From Gonocerus acuteangulatus (taxonomy: Eukaryota; Arthropoda; Insecta; Hemiptera; Coreidae): 64,000 nt of DNA. A program made the position numbers and the translations under genes. The notes below the pieces were generated by a model. The model was given only the letters and a program-made list of their open reading frames with translations. It had not been told where the DNA came from and searched no databases. The stretch spans positions 57,964,197 to 58,028,196 of the forward strand of contig OX328132.1 of NCBI GenBank assembly GCA_946811695.1, written 5' to 3'. Every line of letters begins with the position of its first letter. Within the stretch, counting starts at the first letter, position 1. Of the stretch, positions 1-13,855 are shown piece after piece.

Positions 1-903
1 AACAATTTTTATTCATATTGAAATGTTTCTATTGATGAATTCCATTTATTATACAAGCTTAGACTTAGCATAAAGCAGTATATTTCGTCAAAGACAAGTT
101 GGTTTGGAATAAAAAACATTTTTGATTTGGGTTTGTGAAACAAATTTTGTTTTAAATTGTATTGTTTACCAAGCTGGTATAGACATTGGAGATTATGGGT
201 ATCTGGGAATACAGTAATCATGCTAATAGAACCATATCTAGACAATGGGCATACTCTATTCATCAATAATTGGTCCCAATCTTTTTATTTGGTTGTTCAA
301 TCGAACAACGAATGCCAAGGCACAGTTTGAAGAACAAGGGCTCAAGTGCTTACAAGAGAGGAGAAACTGAAGAAAGGTGATTTTACATTAAGGACTGTAT
401 AGGGAAAATTTATGGCATTCAACTAGTGTGGCAAGAGAGAAGTATGGATGCTTTCAACTTTCCATAATAGAAACGAATAAAATTGACTGGAAGATGAAGG
501 AAAAAGTGACAGGTGGCTTTTGCCAAGAACTATAGTTGATTACAATAAACACAAGGGATTTAGGGTGATCAATGTTATAAGCTACTGAAGACTATAGAAA
601 GAATTAGAAAATGGTAAAAAGAACTCCAGCTCGATTTAGCAGTCATTAATTCTTTGCACTCGCACAATAAATTAAAAAAAAAAAAATTTAGACTTCCATT
701 TACCATTAATAAATGAAATTATTGAATAAACAGATCTACAATGATTTACCCATGCATTTTCCTATTAGCTCATTGATTTCATTCATCTTGGGCACCCTAC
801 ATACATACATATATACTTATATGTACTAATACCTCTTCATAAATACCTTTATTCAGATATTTAGATTAGAAACACCACATGTTTCAATTCCTCTACTTGA
901 CTT

Positions 904-934
<31 letters not shown>

Positions 935-1156
935 AAATATTTGAATGTCATTTCCAGTCATGATTTATGTAATACTATAGAAGAAATTGAACAAGCTTCA
1001 GTTATGTATACAATAAAACATTCCTAATGGCCTCACTAGCCGATATAAAAAGATAATATAAAATATGAAAGGACGTTTTGTATTAACATAAACAACTGAA
1101 TTCAAGAACATAAGAAAGAATGTTAAAGAAAATAACATTTTATAACTAATAATTAC
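1..1156. other. GBA2 intron sequence, no recognised gene
   Basis: AT-rich intron following exon 13, up to the window edge. No GH116 motif is visible on the minus strand, so the next exon lies further left. The only notable item is an uninterrupted T run at about 904-929. Confidence 0.6.
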
Positions 1157-4100
1157 CATTCCAAAGCTTCTCTTCAAACGTTATTTTAGCTTTCTCAAAA
1201 ATTTCAGAAAAATCCTTAACAACAGATGTCTGGTTCACTAATTTTGCCATTTTAATAAAAACTGCAAGTGATGCTAGCCACAAACTTCCACAATATGCAC
1301 TTGAATAAAAATAAAAAATACACTTGTAAGAATAAATTAGTACATAAAAGTGCATAATATTATATAAACATTTATAAGTTTGATCACAATACCTAAAAAG
1401 GACAGAAAATTATCCAAAACTTACTAACCTAATCCCAGACATAGTCCAAGCATCATATGTTTGATCAGGAAAACCAGAATTCTTTATCATTCCATCGCTC
1501 TCAGTGCCCCAGGTTAAAGCATGTTTCATAACAATTAGAGCTTGTGGGAACATATCATTTAAATAGCTTATATCAGAGGAAATTATAAAATCTCTGTAGA
1601 CTTGCAACACAAATTTCAAATTTAGATCTCTCCATTTAGAAACATCATGAATATTATAAATATTAATGAGAGTAAATGGTGCTTCCTCTACGAAAAATAA
1701 AAATATAACAATATTAGTAAAACTTACATTATGAAAATATAAACTGAAGAAAGCAATTGAAGAAATATGTAACGAAACATGAAGCTCTACCAGCAGTAAT
1801 AGGAACAAAAATTAAAAAAAAAAATTCACTCCAAGCATAGACTTTATATGGAAATGAAAAGCAAATGGAAAGTTTGCCTGAAAATCAAACTTCAAGAACA
1901 ATGTGCATTAATAATAAAACCTCAACTTAATTTTTTTTAATTTAGCTCTTAAATGAAGTAATGGAAGGGTGTAAACACCTCTTTAATTTAGCATACATCT
2001 GACTGAGATATATTTTAGAGCAAACTTACAATTTTCAAAGAAATCAATCTATCTAAATTTTTTCTGGCATAAGAAGGATAAATAGGTATGCTTATCTGTT
2101 CTTCAGAAATTGATAAATACAATTTAATACAAATAATTAGTAGTCTTGACTAATAATTCAATAACATCTTTGTTTCTAGACTACAAAAAAGATTTAGTTT
2201 CAGTACCAAATCAACTGAAATTTCACTATACACAATATACATTTGAAACAATATAAGCTCATAAGTTTAAGGTCTAAATAAATACAAACAATGTACAGAA
2301 ATTGATATAGTACCAGGATCTCCTAAATCATGAGGAGCAGTGTTTTTAACTTTCCTTAATCCATGTTCACCATCATATAAAAACCAGGTACTAGAACGGT
2401 CTTCAGAAACAATAGCATCTCGAAAATCATACTGTAAACTTGATTGCAATTTAGGCCATAACATCACAAGAGCAAAGGATGCATAAAAGTGAACATCATA
2501 AGTATTATACATCCTGTACTCATGGCCTTCTAAATAGGCAAATCTTCCATAATCTTTCCTAAAAACAAATGTCACTGAAAATATTATTCCAAATAAATAG
2601 TTAATTCACACACAAACACATTCCATAGTGACGTTGCAGTGGGGGATGACCAAGTATAGGATTCAATTGTATAGGAAGGATTGGAACCAGATGATGGCAC
2701 TGTTGGACAAAGAAAGAGATATGGGTGAGAAGGATTTGATGGTTAACGGTATCAAATTCTTTGGAAAAATCTAGGAGAACTAGGATAGTGAATTGTTGGC
2801 TATCTATAGCAGTTTGTATCTATTGAGTAATTTTTATGAGCACTGATTGGTTGGAGTATGATTGGCAGAAGCCGGAAAGGAGAGGGTTGAGGAGAAGATG
2901 ATTCTGCTCAAGGTGGTTAGATAGTTGGGATTTGACTAAGCTCTGTAAAGGTTTGGAGAGATTGCATAAAAGGGAAGTAAGACGGAAATCTTTTCGAGAG
3001 CAGGGGTTTAAAATGTTGTTAACCCCTTGACATACCAAGACGTCTGAAAGAAGTCATTCATTTTATGTGTCATTGTTGATGTCCCAGACCGCAAGAGCTT
3101 TCTTCCGCGTTCTTTGGGCACATTGACTCGCATTATATTTATTTGTCAAGGGATTAACATGGCAGATCAAAGCTGTTTTCAATTGACAGGGAAAACATTT
3201 TTATAGGGAGAAGTTCTATATGTGGAAAAGGATGGGAAGGATTGTAGGAAGATTCTCCTATAAATTAATATAAGCGCCTACTGAGCACTTTCTCTTTTGA
3301 GTTCCTCAATGACTTCTTAATTGCTTTGGGGGATGAGGAACAACATGAAGCTCACATCCGAGAAGTGCTATATCAAGATGGTCTTGATTGGTCTACTAAA
3401 ATCTTCCGACGGACACTGTTATAAATTTAAGTACAGATGGAATGGTTGGGATTCGGCTAAATAAACCTCAATATGATTTTGTTTTAAAAAAATCTATATT
3501 TCGGACGTTTCGGCTACTCATTGGTAGCCTTCGTCAGCTAAAATGACAAAAAAGAAATTAATACAGAAACAAACAAGAAAAATTTATAATTGTGACAGGT
3601 AACAGAACTATAGATACAGTTTAACTTATAACAGAACATATCGTCTTAGAATTCTTAGAATGAGTAGAATGAAAAAGAAAATAGGTACAGTAATTGATTT
3701 TAATAGTAATTAGTAACATTAATTGATTTTACAAAGAAATAAGAGAACTATATACCAATGACAACTATAGTAGCTAATAGTAACATTAATTAATTTTACA
3801 AAGAAATAAGATACTACATACCAATGGAAATGCCGAGCGGCAGAGGAAGACCAAGGTTGGCAATTAAGTAACCATTGTGAAAGTGTCTAAGGAAAAAAGG
3901 AATCTGCAAGGGGTATATGTAACTGGAAACAGCAAGAGGTGGGGGAAACGGGCGGTAGGATCAAACAGATGTTTATGACATTTTATGACAGGAAAGGAGA
4001 AAAAGGTGTTAATGGAAGGATACCCAAGGGGCAAGGTAAAAATCTAGGTAGGTGGTCGGGCGAGTATTTGGAAAATATTAGCGTACATAGGAGAAATGCC

Positions 4101-7100
4101 TTGTTGGTCAGTTTTGTAATTTATATTGTTTTTGTTTAAGTTTATGTGTACACATTCCGAGATCTGTAGTCTTTTTTTGTTACGTTGTGTAGAAAGAATT
4201 TTCGTGTCGTCGAAGTTAAAAGTGTGTTTTTGTGTAATGGCGTGTTTTGCAAGTGCAGATTTATCTATTTCTTTATTAGTGATGGTTCGTTTATGTTGTG
4301 TAAGACGTGAGTGAATGTCATTTATGGTTTCTCCTATGTATACACCATTACAGGAAGGGGTTTGGCAAGGGACTTGGTAAACACATCGGGTGGTATGTTC
4401 AAAAGGGATGGGATCTTTGAGTTTGGTGTAGAGGGTTTTGAGTTTGTTGGTAGTTTTCAAACCAAAGTTTAGGGAAGGGTAGGATTTTTTAATTGTCTTT
4501 GTAAGTTTATCAGTCAGTCCAGGTGTAAATGGTAGAGATCGGAACATTTGGGAACTGGGAGTTAGGGAAGAATTGGGAGAGATAGTGCTGGAAGGTTGGG
4601 ATTTTACTTTTTTAACAAGGGATTTTATGAGGTTGGGGGGAAATTGGTTGCGTGCCAATATATCTGAGGCGATATTAATATTTTTATTGTGGAAGGAAGC
4701 ATGGGATAGGGAGAGGACTCGGCGAAGGAGATTTCTGGCTACATTAATCTTGAGGTGGTAAGGATGGGATGAATGAAAATTAAGTAACCGTCCCGAGTAT
4801 GTGGGTTTTGTGTACCAGTCAGTAATAATAGTACCGTCAGTCTGTCTAATTAGTAAGATGTCCAAGTATGGGAGCTGTCTGTCCTGTTCTATTTCGACTG
4901 TAAATTGAAGCCTAGGGTAAAAGGAATTGAAACAGGTAAGTATGTCTGTTAGTCTGTTTGGGTTAATCATCAGCAAAAGATCGTCTACGTATTTGCAGAT
5001 GAATGAGATGTCATGGGGAAACTGTGGGACGAGGGAGTTGAGAAGATCGTTGAGAAGGATTGAGGATAAATCGGGTGCAAGACAGTTGCCCATGGCTAGA
5101 CCTTCAATTTGTTTATAGAATTTCCCATCATATTTAAAAAAACCGCTGTTAACACAAAGTTTTAGACTTTCTATAAACAGATCAAAGGATAGAGGGCTAT
5201 GGAGGTGGAGGGTGGGCCAATGGTTTTCGATAATTTCTAGCGTTTTGGCTAGTGGGACATTAGTGAATAAGGATGTGGCATCAATGGAAACTAAAATGTG
5301 GCCGTGGGGAATGGTTAGGTTGGATAATTTAGAAATTAGGTCAAAAGAATTTTTTATATCATAGGGATTATTATGGCTAAGTATTTGTAATGAGGGAAGA
5401 AGAAATTTACTGAGGCTGGAAGAGGGAGAATCTATATTGGCAATGATGGGACGAAGGGGATTACCAGGTTTGTGGATTTTGGGGAGGCCATAGGCACGCG
5501 GTGGGAGGGAATTGTGGGAAATTAAGAAGGACTTAGTGGATTTGTCGATCTCGTTAGAGTTAAAAAGTTTGTGAATGTGTTCGTTGAATTTTCGTTCTTG
5601 TAATTTCGTAATGTCCTTAGGAATGGGTAAGTATGTATTGGTGTCGTTGAATAAGTTGGTAATTTTTTCGTTGTATTCTGTTCTGTCCATGATGACGGTC
5701 GTGTTTCCCTTGTCGGATTTAGTAACTGTGAAATTAAAAATTTAGAAACATTGTTAGAGTCACACTTTAATATCTTAAGAGGGTTAGTTGACCAGGACCT
5801 GTTTAATGACATATCCAATTTTATTTCAAACATTTGTAATAGTTTAAAATCGAAGTTAAAAATAAATCTTTTCCAAAAATTTAATAAAACTCGCCAGAAT
5901 CACGTTCACCGCCCCATCGGTGACGAAAACTGGGTAAAAAACATCTCCTCGGTCAACGTCCCCCCTCAGGTTAACAACATACTTGGTTTAGGAGAAAAAT
6001 TTTCTTTACCTCCTACACCAGGTATTGTTGTTCCCAAAATAATTACCGATGTAGAATACATACTACAAACCGTTCCTTGTAAAGAGGAAGACCAAACCCG
6101 CTCTAAAGTAGTTAATAGCATCACCAATTTCTTACAAATTCCTTCTCCCAGCCACTCCCACCTTTCCACTGAATTTTACAAAGACCTAAAACACACCAAA
6201 ACTTTCTTACGGACACATGAACAACATATAATATGTACTAAATCCGACAAGGGAAACACGACCGTCATCATGGACAGAACAGAATACAACGAAAAAATGA
6301 CCAACTTATTCAACGACACCAATACATACTTACCCATTCCTAAGGACATTACGAAAATACAAGAACGAAAATTCAACGAACACATTCACAAACTTTTTAA
6401 CTCTAACGAGATCGACAAATCCACTAAGTCCTTCTTAATTTCCCACAATTCCCTCCCACCGCGTGCCTATGGCCTCCCCAAAATCCACAAACCTGGCAAT
6501 CCCCTTCATCCCATCATTGCCAATATAGATTCTCCCTCTTCCAGCCTCAGTAAATTTCTTCTTCCCTCATTACAAATACTTAGCCATAATAATCCCTATG
6601 ATATAAAAAATTCTTTTGACCTAATTTCTAAATTATCCAACCTAACCATTCCCCACGGCCACATTTTAGTTTCCATTGATGCCACATCCTTATTCACTAA
6701 CGTCCCACTAGCCACAACGCTAGAAATTATCGAAAACCATTGGCCCACCCTCCACCTCCATAGCCCTCTATCCTTTGATCTGTTTATAGAAAGTCTAAAA
6801 CTTTGTGTTAACAGCGGTTTTTTTAAATATGATGGGAAATTCTATAAACAAATTGAAGGTCTAGCCATGGGCAACTGTCTTGCACCCGATTTATCCTCAA
6901 TCCTTCTCAACGATCTTCTCAACTCCCTCGTCCCACAGTTTCCCCATGACATCTCATTCATCTGCAAATACGTAGACGATCTTTTGCTGATGATTAACCC
7001 AAACAGACTAACAGACATACTTACCTGTTTCAATTCCTTTTACCCTAGGCTTCAATTTACAGTCGAAATAGAACAGGACAGACAGCTCCCATACTTGGAC

Positions 7101-10100
7101 ATCTTACTAATTAGACAGACTGACGGTACTATTATTACTGACTGGTACACAAAACCCACATACTCGGGACGGTTACTTAATTTTCATTCATCCCATCCTT
7201 ACCACCTCAAGATTAATGTAGCCAGAAATCTCCTTCGCCGAGTCCTCTCCCTATCCCATGCTTCCTTCCACAATAAAAATATTAATATCGCCTCAGATAT
7301 ATTGGCACGCAACCAATTTCCCCCCAACCTCATAAAATCCCTTGTTAAAAAAGTAAAATCCCAACCTTCCAGCACTATCTCTCCCAATTCTTCCCTAACT
7401 CCCAGTTCCCAAATGTTCCGATCTCTACCATTTACACCTGGACTGACTGATAAACTTACAAAGACAATTAAAAAATCCTACCCTTCCCTAAACTTTGGTT
7501 TGAAAACTACCAACAAACTCAAAACCCTCTACACCAAACTCAAAGATCCCATCCCTTTTGAACATACCACCCGATGTGTTTACCAAGTCCCTTGCCAAAC
7601 CCCTTCCTGTAATGGTGTATACATAGGAGAAACCATAAATGACATTCACTCACGTCTTACACAACATAAACGAACCATCACTAATAAAGAAATAGATAAA
7701 TCTGCACTTGCAAAACACGCCATTACACAAAAACACACTTTTAACTTCGACGACACGAAAATTCTTTCTACACAACGTAACAAAAAAAGACTACAGATCT
7801 CGGAATGTGTACACATAAACTTAAACAAAAACAATATAAATTACAAAACTGACCAACAAGGCATTTCTCCTATGTACGCTAATATTTTCCAAATACTCGC
7901 CCGACCACCTACCTAGATTTTTACCTTGCCCCTTGGGTATCCTTCCATTAACACCTTTTTCTCCTTTCCTGTCATAAAATGTCATAAACATCTGTTTGAT
8001 CCTACCGCCCGTTTCCCCCACCTCTTGCTGTTTCCAGTTACATATACCCCTTGCAGATTCCTTTTTTCCTTAGACACTTTCACAATGGTTACTTAATTGC
8101 CAACCTTGGTCTTCCTCTGCCGCTCGGCATTTCCATTGGTATGTAGTATCTTATTTCTTTGTAAAATTAATTAATGTTACTATTAGCTACTATAGTTGTC
8201 ATTGGTATATAGTTCTCTTATTTCTTTGTAAAATCAATTAATGTTACTAATTACTATTAAAATCAATTACTGTACCTATTTTCTTTTTCATTCTACTCAT
8301 TCTAAGAATTCTAAGACGATATGTTCTGTTATAAGTTAAACTGTATCTATAGTTCTGTTACCTGTCACAATTATAAATTTTTCTTGTTTGTTTCTGTATT
8401 AATTTCTTTTTTGTCATTTTAGCTGACGAAGGCTACCAATGAGTAGCCGAAACGTCCGAAATATAGATTTTTTTAAAACAAAATCATATTGAGGTTTATT
8501 TAGCCGAATCCCAACCATTCCATCTGTACTTATCACCTCGACGGCTAACTATCTAATCATCATGTTATAAATTTATTTACCTTCCTATTCTCTCATTTAT
8601 TTCTTATTATTATTCTATTTGTATGAAAAACAATAGTTTTAGAAGACTTATAATATGTTTTCAACACATAAATTTTTCAAATAAAAAAGATTGTAAGGAC
8701 CCAGTATACATTGTTAGGTGAGAATTAAAAGTAGCAAATTTTGGAATGCTTGTCACATCAGGTACTATTCCGTCACAAGAGTTATGTCCCCCAGAACAGC
8801 ACAGCCGAAAACAGGCAATGACGACTTAAGCCATCAGTAAAAGAAATAGTAATTACATTTTTGATTTTATTATTATCAATGGCCACCGGAGGCAGATATA
8901 ATGGTTAGACTACACTTTTATAACTAAATTCAAAATTTGCCAGTTAAAGGTTAAGGCTTTTGTTGATTTACCTAGGATCCCCTTCGGGTAAATTTTCATC
9001 AATCAATAACCAGACAGTCCCGCCATCAGAAATGTAGTATAATTCATTGAATAGAGCACTTTTGTACCAGTCTGGCAAGTTTCTAAAAAATAAAAAACAG
9101 AATGAATTTATTATATCCATTAATAAATTTCCCCAAAAAAACATAAATGTGAAATACAGGCCAAGTTCATGCCCCCACAAAGAAACACTCCCTTCCTCAA
9201 AAATATCCCCTCCTAAAACCCCCCAAAAACGCCTTACCATTCTACACTCCAAAAAAGTAGTATGAGTTGGTGTATTAAGTGTACCATATTTTCAACCAAA
9301 AATATTTGTCAATACAAGAGATAATACAAGAAAGAAATGTCCAAGTTCATTACTTGGAAGACCTCATAGTTACTTACTAAGAACAGTAAAGACACTTCAA
9401 CTGACCTTTAAAAACAACAATAAAAATACTTATATCCAGTTACTAAAATATCACTTTCCTCAACCAGGTATATTCTTAAACTTGGCAATGTTTAGTTTTT
9501 CTCTAAAGATAATTTCGGCACAAAAAAAACATTGCCCCACATCATGGGTTTCGGACGGAATGATGGGTTTCCGAAGGAAGTACAAAACTGGCACGCCCCC
9601 GCCCCGGAAGCGGAGTCAAACACAACTTTTCGCGATTTTTCGATTTTTCCTTTAATAACGTCTTCATATCTATCTTCATGCAAAATTTCAAGTCTCTAGC
9701 ATCATGGGAAGTGCCTCCTATAAATCCCGATTTTCGATCGCTTATATCTCAGAAACTATTCGATGTAGAATTATGAAAAATTCCAGTTTTACTCACATCT
9801 AGTAGTATAATACCTGTGTAAAATTTCATAACTTTATCTTTACCTGGTTGAAAGTTATGAGAGGGTAAAAATATACACACAGCCTGTAATATACACACAG
9901 TATGCTTAGGCCGGAACTTGGCCTGGCGCACTACCGTGCGCCTAGATAAACTTGGCTTTACTCTTATGCTATTTTCTTTTTCTTTATTTTTTAAGAGTGC
10001 ATTAACTGCCAATAAAATGCTATTATTCCCAACTTATTTATATAGATGTTTAAATATTTTTGGCAATTTAGCGAGGAGGTCATTTTCAATACCATCTGCA

Positions 10101-10798
10101 ATAAATTTAAAATAATAATAACATTTGGATGATATATTGTGGAATATAAGGCAAAATTACTCAAGGCAAATTAAATCAAGTGAAAACTGATAATGATAAC
10201 TTATATTCAAAATGCTTCATTAATTCAACTTCATTAACCCATGGAAACAAAAAAATGTTCCCATTGGGTGCACGTATGAGCGTGTGTGGTTAGTCAAGTG
10301 GAAAAAAAAGAAACTGAAAAAATTCTCTTATACGTAAAAGTCAGTCCCAAAAGAAATTAAACAGCATTAAACTATAAACAATGTTTTATTTATTTTATTA
10401 AACTTGTTGAGGTAGGTATTAGGGTTTTTTCATTTTAAAACCCTTCATACCTGCCCCTCTTCCATTATCACCAAACGTTTATGATACCGCCTTCCATCCT
10501 TTGATCACTTACTACCACCTTCAACTTAATGGATGGTCAAAAAGTCCTCCCCCGCCCACACCTTTCCCCAAACTTACCTTGATAAACCAGTCAGAAATGA
10601 CTTCGCATCCATGAGGCATAGTTCTCCATCTTCTCATCAGTAAGCTTGTTTTCATAATGTATTTGTTCATTTTATGTATGTATCCATGGTACCAATCTAT
10701 GCCTTAAACCAGTATTGATCTACCTCTAAATTAAGCTCTAACTATAGTTTTTCTGTTTTTTGAATCTTTTTATGTGTGTGTGTATATATATGTATATG

Positions 10799-10875
<77 letters not shown>

Positions 10876-13824
10876 CCCATATTCACATAAAAAATGTAGT
10901 TTTATTAAGACACAGCAACCGAACCCTGACAATTTCTATCTTTGCATCACAAACGGTCAACAATCTCCTCTTAATAAAATTTAGGTTTTCCAATAACATA
11001 AATCATTTTATTTAATTTAATATTAGAAAAACAATACACAGGGCCTTTAACTCAGTGGATTTAGTATTGGAGACAGACATTGGAGTCCTTGGAGGTGTTT
11101 CTAATGAACATGGTAGTTGACATCATAAAAACAATAATAAGAATATTGATCATACTTATTTTCAAGTATTGGTGCTTGCCAATTATAGATGCTTTCTTCC
11201 CATTTAGAATAGTTATCAATGCAATACAAGCACAAATCTGGAGCAGCATTTCCAGAGTCTCCAAAATATTTGGTGTAATATCTACAAAAAAAAAAAAAAA
11301 AGAATAATGAAATGATCAATACAATTTAGAAGAAAAAAAGTAATTTTTCTCAACAGATTAATCATGTTAGTCATTAATTTCCACAACAGCACTCTTGAAT
11401 GATATAAAAAACATAGAATGTGGGATTGTAGTCTTGGCCAGCTAAACATCACTGCTATTAACCCTTGTCAGACTGGACTACGGAAGGACTTGTCACTCCC
11501 TCAGACGGCTCAGCCTTCATCCCATCTCTCTCCTCAGACGGGCCTGTATGAGCTCCTAAACGCTACGATCTCGCTCTACATTCCACACTATTACGCTATC
11601 ATTAACTCATTTATTTAGTTTCTCTCTATAGTCTCTAACACGTTCGGGCCCAGCGTCGTGGCATATGCGTCCGAGAGATGTGTTCTGCGGGCCCAGCATT
11701 GTGGAATATGCGTCAGCAGATAGCTTGGCTTTCTTTTTATCCCCGCTACTCCGGGCTTTGTCCTATACACTTCGTATTTGATTTTGGACCTCATTACGTA
11801 TTCCCGGTTAGGTTTGCGGGTCTGGTATTGTATGATACTGAATCCGCCCGAAAAATTTCTTCAGCGGGCCCGCTCTCATAACGTATTTGACATTTAACTA
11901 AATTGTAATAAATTAATTAATTGAGCGAGTCAAAGCTACAATAGCAAGAAGAAGCTGGCCTGGGAAGCATACTGCAACACCAAAAGTGCAGCGGACTGGG
12001 AACTCTACGTCAGGAGAAGGAATGAAGCCAAAAAAAGTCGTTAGAGGGGCAAAGAAGAAGAGCTGGGAGGAATTTAGACAGAGCCTCCAAAATGATTACA
12101 AAGAAAACAAAAAAATCTTCTGGAAAACTATTAAGGCATTGAAAGGGAAGACAAATAAGCCCATAAGGAATATAAAGGATGAAGGAGGGCAACTGCTGAC
12201 TAGAGATGAGGAAATCCTGAAGAGATGGAACTGGCATTATGCTGAAGTGTTTTCCAGTGACGAGGAAACAGCGACAGACAGGGTATTACCAGAAGAAGAC
12301 TACGACGATATAATCTGGGAAGAGGATATGGAACGAGTTATAGAAAAGCTTAAGACCAGCAAAGCAGCAGGGAGGGATGGTATTGCTGCAGAGCTTATCA
12401 AGTTTGGAGGGCCAGAACTGCAGAAACACTAACAGGGCCTCTTTCAAACAGCTCTTTCTCAAAAAACTGTGCCCAAGGAGTTGGAGTATAACATCCTCAT
12501 ACCTATACACAAGAAAGGAAGCTCCAGCAATTGCAAGAATTACAGACCTATATGTCTCTGCCAGGTGGTTTACCAGCTCTACACATCCATCCTTGAACGA
12601 AAGCTGAGAGAAATCGTAGAAGGAAACCTCGAAGATGAGCAGGCTGCATTCAGACCGCATCGCCAGACCCAGGACCATATATTCTCTCTCAGGACCATTA
12701 TCGAAAAGGCATGGGATCGAGGGAGGAGCATGTATCTGGCTTTCCTTGATATAAAGGCGGCATTTGATTCGGTCCCTAGACAGGAAATATGGGCAGCTCT
12801 AACCGCAAAAAATGTACCAAATGCTCTAATAGAGGCTATAAAAGCTACTTACCGCAATACTAAGGGCTTAATAAGATTAAATGGAAAGAAATCCAAACCC
12901 TTCCAAATGAAAAAAGGTCTAAAACAAGGAGATAGTCTTAGCCCTCTACTGTTCATCGTACTCATGAATGAAATCCTAAAAATATGCAAGCGGCGGACAG
13001 CAAGGACAGTTGTTGGGAAGTGGAATATGAGGACAATCCTTGCTCAAGCTATGGTTTTTGCAGACGACATTGTTCTCATTACAGATTCAAAAGAAAACCT
13101 GCAGCAAGCAATCATAGAGTGGGAAGCTGAGCTGGATAGAAAGGGAATGATGCTCAATGCAAGTAAGAGCAAGGTAATGTGTATTGGGCGGAATGAAGAA
13201 AGTGTGGAGATCCGATGTAGAGGAGAAACCCTAGAGAACACTGAGGAATACACCTACCTAGGGACTTTCATCAGCAGGAATGGAAAGATTGATGGGGAGG
13301 TTTCCAACCGGATCAAGAAAGCTAATAATGTCTACTACCAACTATGTAACACAATTGCCGGAAAGAGGGAAGTGGACAAAAACGCGAAGCTGCACATTTT
13401 CAAGGCTATATACCTACCTACTCTACTCTATAGAAGCCCATGGTCCCACTGGACAAGCACTGAACCGGAGTAACAGCCGCAGAAATGAGAAATCCGAGGA
13501 GAGTGGCTGGCCGAACCAGAAGAGATATGGTCAGAAATCAGCGAACAAGAGAGGACCTGGGAGTTTCAGCTGTAAAAGAAGCGGTTGAAAAGAGGCAGCT
13601 GAAATGGTTTGGCCACCTTTGTCGAATGGAGGAAGATCGGGGTCCCTGGAAGTTTTTCGAAGTTAGGCCAACTGGAAGACGCCCCCGGGGCAGACCCAGG
13701 TTAACACATGGATGGATCACATCTCCAGGCTAGGGCAGCAAAGAGGACACGGGCTGAATGGCCAGAGACCGGAATGCATGGCTGGCATGGACTGAGGCAC
13801 CTCCACGCTGAAAGGCACAAGGAG

Positions 13825-13855
<31 letters not shown>

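Larger units (their letters stand above)
3430..8562. mobile_element. Head-to-head Penelope-like retroelement composite
   Basis: A 13-bp target duplication (TGTTATAAATTTA) lies at 3417-3429 and 8563-8575. Between the repeats are two nearly identical Penelope-like copies in inverted orientation, both opening outward: the left arm (3430 to ~5731) is read on the minus strand, the right on the plus strand to 8562. The junction at ~5721-5732 cuts both copies at their 5' side; the left copy is the shorter. The left outer end stops at AGTACAGATGG, while the right end carries about 32 more bases. Each arm ends in a 3' region with a hammerhead-like motif. The arms form an inverted repeat of ~2.3 kb each. 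It lies in GBA2 intron 10. Confidence 0.85.

Noticed and set aside
1410..1428. Extension of GBA2 exon 12 past the donor
   Set aside because: The open frame continues into the intron, but the GTTAGTAAG donor at 1428 restores the SAYCGSLW junction with exon 13.
3154..3416. Further LINE coding upstream of the MITE
   Set aside because: The reverse strand gives no RT-like residues there, so the LINE fragment may have been truncated before the MITE arrived.
4126..5118. Short plus-strand ORFs at 4126, 4573 and 4927, and their mirror images at 6842-7834
   Set aside because: They are antisense shadows of the Penelope-like ORF and appear twice because of the inverted repeat.
10738..11015. Tyr/Ile-rich ORFs on both strands
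   Set aside because: They are translations of the TA microsatellite.
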